A stretch of DNA of 22,373 nt, from contig NW_003137831.1 in the NCBI RefSeq assembly GCF_000003605.2, positions 573,455-595,827 of the forward strand, read 5' to 3'. Origin of the DNA: Saccoglossus kowalevskii (lineage: Eukaryota > Hemichordata > Enteropneusta > Harrimaniidae). Below, piece after piece: positions 9,307 through 21,300 of this stretch. The notes under the pieces were generated by a model. The model was not told the DNA's origin. It saw only the letters and a program-made list of their open reading frames with translations, and searched no databases. Numbering within the stretch: position 1 is the stretch's first letter; each line of letters begins with the position of its first letter. The translations under genes were made by a program, and so were the position numbers.

Positions 9307-12300
9307 TTAATTCATCAAGACTTCTAATTGGACCAATCTGGCATTGGTGTCGCCGGGCATCCTGTACGGCAACATGCCAGCAAACGTAATCAGTGCTCTG
9401 GCTTGCTTTCGTAAATAGTTAACATACTGCAATGAAAATCAAAGCACAATTACAGTAACCATTGAAATAAACAATTGAAACTAGTTTTTCTAAATTGAAA
9501 GCTAGCATCATGTTTAATTATCAGACTTGGCGGTAGATTAATTCATGAAACTTGTACGACACAGTATATAACAAAACCTGTTTAGGCTATTGTACTTGAG
9601 TCTCATACTAAAACTTACTGATTCCTTGCCACCATCTTCCGTTCTTAGTCCAGTTCTGATTGTTCTCTTACTGGCATTCTTATACTGGGCGTACAGTATA
9701 TTCATTGTGGCTAATAAAACTGCAGCAAGGTTATGTCTTATCTGTAATGAAAAACATGAATTTGCATAAACTACTGTAGAAGTGAGAGCCTTTCATACAC
9801 AACATTGGCCCCATCCACTGTTGAATTATAGGCCAGCAAACTAGGATGTTACTTGTTTACATTTTGTAAAGCTGCATGGTGATTTCTGATAAAACATTTA
9901 AAAAAAAAAGACCAGTTTAGATGAAAAGAAGAAAAGGTACCTCATCAGTATACTGCTTGAATGCATGTACTCTCTGTTCCACCGAGTCCAATGTTAATGG
10001 CACCAATTTTAGTTGCTGAATGATCTGTCAAAATATGACATGGCGCATGCATTAACAAATATGCCGCATCAAAAAGTAATATGGTGCATAAACAAATCCA
10101 GTAGCTACAGTAATATGGTACATCAATAAATAATATGGACATATAGATGTAATATGATGCATTAACAAATTTTATGATGCATTAACGAATATGTTATGAT
10201 GCATTAGCAAACAATACACACTCGATATGTTGCATCAAATGATATTAGCAGTTTGTAGAGTGACAGTGATTGGATTTATCCATCAACTCTCCATACAAGA
10301 TGAAGAATAAATGAACCACACTCACCTCCATGGCTTCATCCAGATTTCCACTATGAAAATGATCAAAGAATGTAACAAGGTCTAATAGCAGAAAAAATGT
10401 GGGTGTGACCAACTGACTAGCATGGTGACCATGTGCATGATATCTATAATACATGATAGGTAACACGTCAGTATGCATAATCAGAGTAAGGAAAAATAAT
10501 ACTAATAAATACTTAGTATTCAAGGATACACAAATAACTCTTATAAGAAAGCTGATACTTAACAGATAATCTATGAGAACAAGCATTATTCTTTGATCAG
10601 TCATACAATGCCTGACTTTCACGCATACCATGAACCAATCCCTTTTCAGGGTTATTGTACATGCGCAAAGCCCATACAAAATGAACCTCTTGTTCATACT
10701 TTCGGTAAATACGGAAAAGTACATAACTCAACAAACCGATCTGAAGAAGTTTGTCAGATGAAAACAAAACTAACCTTTCTGCAATAGATAATGATAAGTT
10801 TTTCAGCCGATCCCTTGTAGACTGTGGACTATTAGGAGTAGACACCAAAGGAGACAATAATTTATTTAACAGTTCAAGAACCTTGTCATGATTCTGTAAA
10901 ACAAAAATAACAGAGGTTACAGGTCGAGTTAAAGGCCCAATTCACTTGCCCCGGGCAAGTGTGAATTGGAGGTGTGATTATGCTAATGAGTGTTGTTAAT
11001 CACTTGCATAGCCTAGGACGCATCCTGTTTCAGCGGTCCAACATCACGTGACTTTGATTGACAGTAGTTAATTATTCAAGATTAGTTGCGCGTCCCTTTC
11101 CCCGGTTCGAGTTTTTGACTTTTATCCGCCAAAATCTCAGCTCGTACACTATTTATTGTCATAAATACTACACACAGTCACTGCTGTGATATTCATAGTC
11201 GCATGCATCCACTTTGGCATGACATAATCGACCTGTAAGTTCGAGAAAACGCGCTATTACCGGGGCTTGGCTGGAGCTGTTTACTACAGCGTGACAAGCA
11301 AGGAAATAATCCCTATTGTTTAGGACCGTATTTATAGTATATCTGGGCCTTTAAGTCAGCTTAGTCTTTTCCATGAAACAAAACCCTAACCCTAACCTTA
11401 AATTTTGAACGACTTCAAACATCGTCACGTCACAGAAATAAATTTGTTGAGAATATTTAGTTTCCACCTCTTTTCCGTCTACTTTGCAGCTTGATTCATT
11501 TGTGCTGACATGACGTGACAGCCATTTTGGAATTGTTGAACACTGATGGCGCTATTCATTTCATGTTTCACAGTGTGAAATTTTCTCAGATATTATTAGG
11601 CCAATGAAAAAAAATGCGGGTTAGGGTTTCGTTTCGTGGAAAAGACTAAGCCGGTTAGGTCAGGTCAGGTAAGGTAAGGTCAGAGAACTTTCACATTAAA
11701 GTAGTACTGTATTGTCGTTGAAAGTCCATTCAATTTTCAGTAACTTGGTCAAAAACCTGAAAGTTGTGGCATTCGCGAGTCGAGTTATACAGAATGAAAC
11801 CTGATAGTCGTTTATCACCTACATTATTGTTCTCTTCACTAGAATAAATTCTGTCATGCATTACCTTTTGGAATTCTGCTTTGGATGCGTAGTAAATGTT
11901 CGAAAATTTAAAGTTTGTAAAATGAGTAAAATAGTAGTCCTATGAATTCAGAATAGAGCAATGTACATAAAAATAGATTTTGGAGTACATAATACAAAAT
12001 TCTTCATATCAAATATGATTTTATAATGAGGAACATTTTTCATTATTGAACAGACAATCTTGCATGAGATTACTGTAAACTTAAGCATAACTTTTCGAAC
12101 ATCTTTCCTGACACCTAAATTGTAATTTAGATTTTTTGTAGTTACAGACGTCAATTCAAGAGTACATTGTTGAATTTGTGTTATTGTCTAGACTATACTT
12201 TTTGTTACAAAGTTAAAACCAATACATATTACACTGAAATCACAGTTATACATATTAATGAGTATCTTTTGTTATGTGGAAATACCAAAATTGTTTTTTT

Positions 12301-15300
12301 GCTTGACAGATTCAAAAGTTTCAACAGTTTGTGATTCCTATTTTCAGAACTAAATTAAGGTAACTCTTCCCTGGTGCCTAAATTAGAGTTTTTATGGTAG
12401 GTGTGAACATGACACCATAAGATACTGCAAAAAATCACTCACGAATGAATCCGCAAGTACTCAGCATTTTGGCAAATACAAAAATTGTTGCATTTATTAT
12501 ATTACACATAATACTTGCCAAAAGTTTCAAACAAAATGTTTCAGAAAATGCAACTCTAACCGGGCCATGTGCATCACATAATACACTGTACATGGTATTG
12601 ACTGCAACTTACCCCAGCTAAATCATACAACTTGACAGCATCTTCAAAAAGTCCTTTGTCTTCAGTATCCCTGGCAACAAGCTGAATAATTTTCTGAGTA
12701 TCATCCTGAAACTTATCGATGGCACCTGGTTTCCGACAACCATCGCGTTCCAAGTGCCCCAACAACATTTCAAATTCCCTCGTTTCAGTAACAAGCTCAC
12801 TAACACACTTCATGAATAAACTCTCACGATTGGAGTCTTTCATGTTTCTGTAACAGTACAAAAATATGTTGTATATATGTAGTAATAAAATTTCAAATTC
12901 TGAATCAGTAAGGTGTTTACCGTTAGTGTTCACTGGAATACTGCCACTTAGACACGTGTCCAGTACTGATATAAGAAAAACACTTTCTGCCCTCAGCCCC
13001 CTGATATGTACACCCACATGGCGTCAAATATCAAAGGTCCCATAGAATTCTTCACATGATATGTCATACCATTCTATGTGCGCAAGGATGTTATCATCAT
13101 AGGGCAGAAGATAATCAACTCTTTATCATCTCGATGACCTTATGTCATTTCTACACAGTATACGCTGGAGATTATAGATCAGAAAAGGTCATTAAAGTTG
13201 TAATGTCATCAAAATTATTATTCTCTACACTACAATAAATTCTGTCATGTAGTTATGGTCTCTCAACTTGGTTGCAACAGTAGAGAGGAACTATCAATGT
13301 TAATTATACTCTTATAAACTCTCACATCACTTCTTTACCTGAGAAGGTAGAAATACTGCAATGCCTCTATGGGATCGGTACTTTCAAACTTTCTGGTATA
13401 TGTTGTGATAAGACGGGCACAATTGAGTCTCCTGATTGGGACTGGGTCTGTAGATTCTCGGCTCACTGAAACAAGAATCAGACTATTAAAATCGCACTGG
13501 GAGACAGTTTTAACATCAAAATCAATATTTGTTATCTTTTCTCAAATTTTTTTTCAACACTTCTGATCAATACCTACAAGCAATTAAAAAAAATCAAAGA
13601 AAGCTTAGAAAGAACTCGCATGTAGGGTATTGGGGATATGAAGTACAAATAAGGAATACTGTATTTACTATATTAGAAGTACATCTTGAATTCACATAAA
13701 ACAAAAATTGTATTTATTGCATGCAAAATCTTTGAAATATGTCTTATTTTGACCACAGAATTGCCTTTGTCTAAGATATTACAGTTATACATATTAATGA
13801 GGTCACATGACCATACATGAACATGTGGAATGTTAGTCGTATCTCTTGTCAAATAGTAAAGGACTATAGCACTTGTGGCATGTCATTATCTGCAGCAGTG
13901 GTTGAGATATTACACTTATGCATATTAATGAGGTCACATGACCATACACGAACATGTGGAACATTAGTCGTATCTCTTGTCAAATAGTAAAGGACTACAG
14001 CACTTGTGGCATGTCATTATCTGCAGCAGTGGTTGAGATATTACACTTATGCATATTAATGAGGTCATATGAACCCATTTATACAAGTTGGGTAATTAAT
14101 ATACAGATTCCTACCCCGAAATAATCAATCTGTGAATTTTCCAAAAGCACCTATGTACCAATTTTTATTGAAATTTGATGAGTGGTACTCAAGATATCTG
14201 TAGAAAATTAGGTAATTAGTAAGCACATAATTTAACACTATACTAAACTAAACATTATATGACTTATACCAGAGCACCTATGTATCTAGTTCATTGAAAT
14301 CTGATGAGTAGTGGCGGAACTAACAATTTACTAATTAATATGCAAATTAGGTGATTAATATTCAAAGATAGTAACACAAAACTAATCAGGTCTGTGAATT
14401 ATTACAGACCATCTACAAATCAAGTGTTATTGAAATCTGTTAAGTAGGTCTTGAGAAAAAAGTGAAAAGTAAATGACAATGATGTAGCACATTTATAATA
14501 ATGTAATTACATTTTGGAATATTCAGTAAATCTTGAGAACAAATCTGAAGAGAAAGCATAGAGGTGGTAGATCACGATAAAATAGCCGTATTAACAAGAC
14601 GAAAACTTACATAACTGTGCTTGTATGTTAACGGGTAATGCAAGAAAACCAAGTTCGTACAAGACAGCGGCAACATGTACGGCGTGACATCGGAGTCTAT
14701 CTCGCCTGGAGAGGAACTCAACAGCTGCCTCAAATTGTGCTGTTAGAAACAACACTTTGAAATAGAGAAATGGATGATGATGAGCGTTGAAGTGGGACTC
14801 TCCGTACTCCTCCAATAAAGATGTCTGAAATTGACTCATACTCAGTCCATCGCTGTTGTTATCATAATGAACTTGACATAACTGAAACAGAAGACAAATT
14901 AGAGGATACATTAAAGTGAATGAGTGGTGTTGTATGCATGTGTGACCCTTGACTCACTGGACTGTAGCTGTGCACCACTTCCTCCATTCTCGCCGCCAGA
15001 GTTTATTTTCGCTTCAAGATTCAACGAAATATTTCTCTCTGTGTTAGGCTTGCCGTAAAAGAGGTCGAGGCTGTGGCGTACAACGATGCACTTCCTCATA
15101 CTCACAAAAAATTGAATGACACATTTATGGATGAGTGACATAATAAAATCAGTACATAAAAAAAATGATAATTTCTGTAATGTTCATTAACCAGGCAAGG
15201 CAGCTATAACTAAACCAAAAAGTACTTTAGCAGGTATACAATAACTTCTTGTACTGAGCATGAGTTCCAGCATAGACTCTTTAGTCCCAATCAATTTACA

Positions 15301-18300
15301 ATATATGATTTTTTTGTGGGGATGCATCAATGTTTTTTGATTTCTCAATTAATATAGCTTTGAGGTACCCTTGATGAAAAGTGAGCTATGTACATAAATC
15401 ATAAAGTGATGACTGCCCTCAGCCCCCTGATATGTACACCCACATGGCGTCAAATATCAAAGGTCCCATAGAATTCTTCACATGATATGTCATACCATTC
15501 TATGTGCGCAAGGATGCTATCATCATTGGGCATGTCATCAATATGTCTCACATGTACTATAAAGCTTTGTATATGATAAAAGTGAGAGTTGTTAGTACCC
15601 TCACTTGCATTGCAGGGTAGGGTGTGATGAGTTGATGCGGCAATTCCAGAATGAAAACTACAGCCTCCCCGGGTCCTCGCTCTCATACAAGAAATCAAGG
15701 CAGGAATTTTAGTAGGTTATATTCCCACACTTTTAAAATCTGAGGTACCAGCACATATATGCTTTGTTACTCAGAGTGGATACTTGCCTTAATCCACAAG
15801 TAATCATCTGTTTTATCAGCAACATCAGAGTGGTTCTCATTGGGATCACAGTGACCGATAATACAGTACACAGCCCTGAAAGACAATTTCAAATAGAGCA
15901 ATATTTATTTTTCCTTGAATGTCACCAGATTGGTACCCTTTATTGCTCATATTGCTGATTGCATTGGAGTTAAAAGTGTACTCTCAAAATTCAATTTGAG
16001 TGTCAAGTTACCCCCTCGTTTTTTTTTTTACCGAAGACAATTTCAAATTTCGAGGTTCCAAGTTCCAAGTCAGTGGCTGGGCTGTAGATGACATACGAAG
16101 ACACAAAATAGTATTTGGTTTTTCTTTGTACATTTATAATTTACATATTTCTGAAATCATATTCTTATTGATTGTTGATTCCATCATTTAAAAATACAGT
16201 AAATATTTATTTTCAAGAACTTTTTTTTAAAATTTCACTGTTTCAAAACTAAGCAATGTAAATAAATCTTAAAATGATGACTGCCCTCAGCCCCCTGATA
16301 TGTACACCCACATGGTGTCAAATATCAAAGGTCCTATAGAATTCTTCACATGATATGTCATACCATTCTATGTGCGCAAGGATGTTATCATCATAGGGCA
16401 GTTTTTGAACTAATCGGTTGACCATTAGAAACTCTTGGATGGGAAATGCTAGAAAATCTGTGCACTTATTCAGAAAATCCTAGAGGGGAGACGAGATAGA
16501 AAAACTGTGCAATTTATTTTTCAAAATATCATCATGAAGTTTCATACTCACCGTTTATATGGATCATTGCTTCGTTTTACAGCTCTCCGGTAGTGAAGGT
16601 GTACTTTACTCTCTGTGTTAGGTGGCAGTCTAGAAACACAAAACACATAGCATTAGCGTGCACACATAATAACTTAGATCATTCCAGATTTAAATAATGT
16701 AGATTACATGTATCAATGTTCTACCATAAGAGAAATTACATTCACTGGATTTATATTTAAAGGTGAGGGTGAATACCTTTTATCTTCTGTGTGCATGTAC
16801 TCTTCTAAATACTCTCTAAATTCACCAAGATTTTGCCTGCAATTAATTATAATGAAAGTAAATAAAACTAAAATTTACAATTACTATCCAACCTCTTGTG
16901 GTGCATAAAACACATAACCCCTCCCAATGGTACAGTCGCTCTCCCATTGAGAGATCAGTAGCAATTCCACATGCACAACTATTTTGGGGTAATAACCTCT
17001 TTATCGTATCATACACACACATGGTTATGCTTTCATGGATCTCATGCAGACGGATTTACAGCATAGCTCAATAGTATTCATAGATGTATGTGCTAAAAGC
17101 GTACTGTGTTTGACACAATTGTTTTTTGAATTTTCTTTGTCATTCATGTGCACATTACTCGTAATAAATACCATAACAAATGGATATAATTTTAATATAG
17201 CAATTATTATTATCATAGTATGCATATCATTTTCCATGTTTGGGTCAAATAACAGATCGACGAATGAGGGCGTGATTTCAGCACGAGCCGAGTCGGTTCT
17301 AAATGGGTCCCAACTAATGTGAACGCAACTGCTGTAATCCCTCTGCGAACACAAAAGATTAAACATTTCGGCACATGCCGAGATTCCGTAACGTGAACAT
17401 AGTAAATATCAGTGTAACATGGAATTAGATATTTTAGGTAAACGCCACTGCAAAAGAACCATAACAATCATGTGAAACCATGACAACCACAGAATTTAAT
17501 ACCCTCCACTATGTAATCAGTAAGATCAACAAATAGATTATCTTACGTTGCTTTTTTGACAGCTTGCATTGCTCCGTGTAAGTCACCACATCGAATACAA
17601 TAATAGATGACAGCCCAGACAGGGTGCCCTTCTACATCGCCATCCTGTGAAAACCGAACGATTTTAAATGGAACAAATCATGACATTTTACCTATTTTAC
17701 CTAAAATGACTGATAGTGCTCCTTATTAGACCCTAACCTAATACTGGTAAGTTATTACAGATAAAAATGCTGACAATACAGATGTGCAAGGAATATTGCT
17801 TGCAACACAACTTTGTCATTGTCACTCAATTTAATAGCTGATGAAAACACAGATTAGGTGTATAAAACAAAATCAAAAAAAATACTTGGCTACTTACCTC
17901 CAGGCCTGGTGTGTTTGGAGGTAATTTGATATTCAGGTAACTTCTGACAAGATGGTAGGTGCCTGGAATTCCACCAAGCTGTGCCTGCTGAAGGTTTCCA
18001 TATATGGTGGTGCTAATAAACTTTTTGTAACTGGGAAAAAATAAGAAATTACAAAAAATATTGAATTGTACAAAATATGAAATTATACATCATACTGTAA
18101 ATTGAGACAAAGAAGACATAAATTCCTGAACATTTTGTAGCACTGAACATTTCAGAAAATGCCCTTGAGTCAAGAAATAACAAAAATGGAATAGTTTATG
18201 ACAATGACATCAATGATGGACAAAAATGAAATGGACAAGAGACATTTTGCCACTGCTACACATATAACTTTCCCTTCACTTCACTTCACTCTGGCTGCTT

Positions 18301-21300
18301 TGTTCATCAGATGTATGATAAACAACTCTTACCTTTCTTCCAAGTATTCCCTGGCCTGCTTCACGAATCCCATTTGCATTTCTTTAGAAGCACGGGCTAA
18401 GACAATGGACGACTGAGTTTTCAAAGCCACTCTTGTCATAGCTTTTACAGCAATCCACATATCCTTGACATTCTATTGATGAAACATTTAAGCTGTAGTA
18501 TTATATGTTTATTGTTTTCACATTTGTCTCCGTATTGACAGTTTCAATTCAAAGACAGTAGTAACAAGCTGATAATTGTAGTCATCCAGCATGCGTTGGT
18601 ACTAACATTTTCTTGTATTTAATTATGCACAATTATATACATTTTATTTTCCATTACAAAATACATATACAGCACAAGTAAAAAGAAAAAAGACTGAACA
18701 GAAAAATTAATAAAAGAAAAATGGATGAGTACCAAGGATGATTATACAATGATGTACTCTTATTAAACATACTCTGCACTGTTTTTAGAATTATTACATT
18801 TAAATAATACAAAATCAATGGCTTAGAACGATTTGCAACTAAACTTGTGGAAACAAAATATGCAATATCCTGCAGTTCAGATACGCTACAAGAATTACTC
18901 TACCATCTCTATAAGCTCTGCCAACTTACCCCATTTTTTATTAAAAATTACCTTACTATTTCTGGCCAAATATTTTTCTATTTCCAAACAAAATTTAAAA
19001 TGCCCCCAAAAACCAAAGAAGAGAGGCAAATGCACAATTATATTATTAATCACGACAAAGAAGTAGATTTTTTTTCAAAATATTTAAGTGACAATGTGTC
19101 TCTGAAACCGAGAATTTACATATTTTCAAGCATGAAATAATTAACTTCTCCATAGAAATAATCTAAGTTTTCTCCTGTTTATAAAGTTAAATTTCTTTAC
19201 ATTGTCTAGTGGTCAATATGCAAAGGTTTGACTGTATATAAATTCATACTTGTGGGATTTGTATTGGACACACACTGAAAACTAAGTTCTATAAGTATTT
19301 CTTAATAAAGGCATGTTATGGTATTAAAATTTGACGGATACACAAATTACATAAAGGCATATGTAATTACATATGTAATTTCCAGTCAAAAAGACTGGGT
19401 AATCAAGAGACAACGACTCTTACCTCATCATCAATTTTGTCTGCAACTTGTTGAAATAATTCAATAAGATTTGGTTTATTCCCTGTGTGTACTATTCTAT
19501 CATTGTAGATGAAGAGCTGAAGATGGAAAACAACATTAAATAATATGACACAATATTATCAATATAAGAGTATTTGTGTATGTTATCAAAGGCAAATAAG
19601 AGGTAGGGGTGATCAACTATGGGACACGGAAAAACAGTCTTACTCTCACAAATCAATCACCAGGAATCATAAACAATGACAGATATTTTTCTCTAGAGTT
19701 TCTGAAGGGATATATATCTAATCATCTGATTGGCTACATCTCTGTAGAATGAAAAGATACTGTGACGACAACTTTCACTGATATTGACAAATATTTTTTG
19801 CACCAAAAAGCCATATCAGGTTCATTCTATTTCGTCACTAATTAGTGTTGAAAATTGAAAGATATAAAAGTGAATTCTGTAAGGCAGTGGAAGGAATTAA
19901 CACATTCCTTGCTGACAGTTTTTTCACTTTCATTGTTGGCTATATATGGAGGCTAACAACAGGTGGTGTGTTTAAACTGACCTGTCTAGAATAAGCCATT
20001 TCTACATTATCCATAGCACTTCTGCCTTGCATGGTGATGGAATCACTTAATATGCTCTCGGTTTCTTGCGGTATATCCAATACATCGGTACCAGCACCTA
20101 TCAAAGCGTTCAAGATTTTCTGTTTTTCTTGCTCCCACTCACTCAGCATGCAATCCCAGTGATGTTTCTCAGCTTGATTGAATGTCTGCAAAATTAGCAT
20201 ATTTATGAAATGAGCAAACAACAATGAAATGTTTAGATACATTTTTATGTAATTATACCCAAGCTTCCTTCGTTTGTTTCTCTGCTTCGCTAACAAAAAT
20301 AAGACTCCAGTATATTTGCTATAGCTGGGGTTATTATAAATCTAGCACTGAAAACAAATAGAATTTTAATAGTGTTCTGTGACAGGGGTGAAGGTATTTT
20401 CATAGAATTTGTGAAATCAGATTATCAGAATCAGACTATGTTAATAAGATTGCATTTTAAGTGTATTTCGTTTTAAAATTTCTATTCAGCCTACTTCATA
20501 TTTACTGTTTTGGGTTAAAATATCAATATAGTCCACATATTGAGTAGGTTTTTAAATTTAATAAAAGACGATAGAAACAAGTCAAAATATAATGATCAAC
20601 CATATGTTTTACATGAGTGGACTAAATACCTGTGGAGTGATTTACCCTGATAATAAAATACACAAATCATAATAGAATTATTACCAGACCTTAATTAAAT
20701 TTTCAGTCTGCCATCTTTGAATCTTGTTTTTTTTTTTGGAATATGCAATAAAATTTCATTTTGAACAAAATTGTCTGTGATTTGTTAGAGGAGTTGACAG
20801 ATCCTTGTTCACACACACATACATGTATGTCACACGCAACGTAATATTACCGTAATTGGTATAGTACAGGTATGATGGTTCAAATACCAAAATGGCAACA
20901 GTAACAAAAAGACTTCCCTGGCGGCGATGATAAAATACAAACACGGAGCCAACAGATGAGGTTTCAACTGGTACTGGTATTATTATACTCTGCAAACATC
21001 AAGTACAATAACGTGGTAAAACTCCACTACTCCAATAACTAGATACTTAAACTCCAATACAATTCAACGAGATCTCCGATCTGATCTCAGTGCTGAACAA
21101 CTCCCCTATATATACCCATACTGTCTATAAATAGACCATTACATCAGCATACATAATGAGTCTGGAATTTACTACAAATTTCTAGAATGTTCCATTACCT
21201 TCTATTGCCTTCTACAGTGTCCTATTACCTATTCAACCAGCTTCTAAAAATTCCACCCAGACACAGTACGGTTCTAGAACATTCTGAGTCACACGGAAGT

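Noticed and set aside
11657-11683. AGGTCAGGTCA read as a nuclear-receptor direct-repeat site.
   Set aside because: It is explained by the pentamer tandem repeat, and the half-sites overlap rather than being properly spaced.
12951-12960. GACACGTGTC palindrome with a CACGTG E-box.
   Set aside because: A single 10-base intronic site with no supporting context.
15450-15698. 82-codon minus-strand open frame overlapping snoRNA-like copy 2.
   Set aside because: The other two copies have the same reading frame only by shared descent, and it hits a stop within the unit; there is no family resemblance outside it.
16464-16539. A second C/D-like arrangement on the minus strand (ATGATGA at 16529-16535, CTGA at 16470-16473, ACTT/AAGT stem).
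   Set aside because: It begins about a dozen bases into the intron, so close to the 5' splice site that processing would be unlikely. The stem is four pairs with two unpaired bases, and there is no second copy. Chance is a fair explanation.
16606-16620. A 14-base match (CTCTCTGTGTTAGG) between a NUP93 exon and the coding-like patch near 15040, suggesting exon duplication.
   Set aside because: About one 14-base match is expected by chance in a window this size, and similarity does not extend beyond it.
17025-17467. Overlapping open frames of 84-113 codons on both strands in a NUP93 intron.
   Set aside because: They occur in several frames at once, with low-complexity hydrophobic runs and no recognisable domain; most likely chance in a CpG-richer patch.
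18833-19140. Two overlapping plus-strand open frames, one containing [14 protein letters not shown].
   Set aside because: Both lie in an AT-rich intron with lysine- and phenylalanine-rich translation, no start context and no family similarity that I can name.
21124-21150. Plus-strand CTATAAATAG followed by ATCAGCAT as a promoter for a plus-strand gene.
   Set aside because: No coding exon follows on the plus strand, and the heat-shock elements would lie downstream of it.
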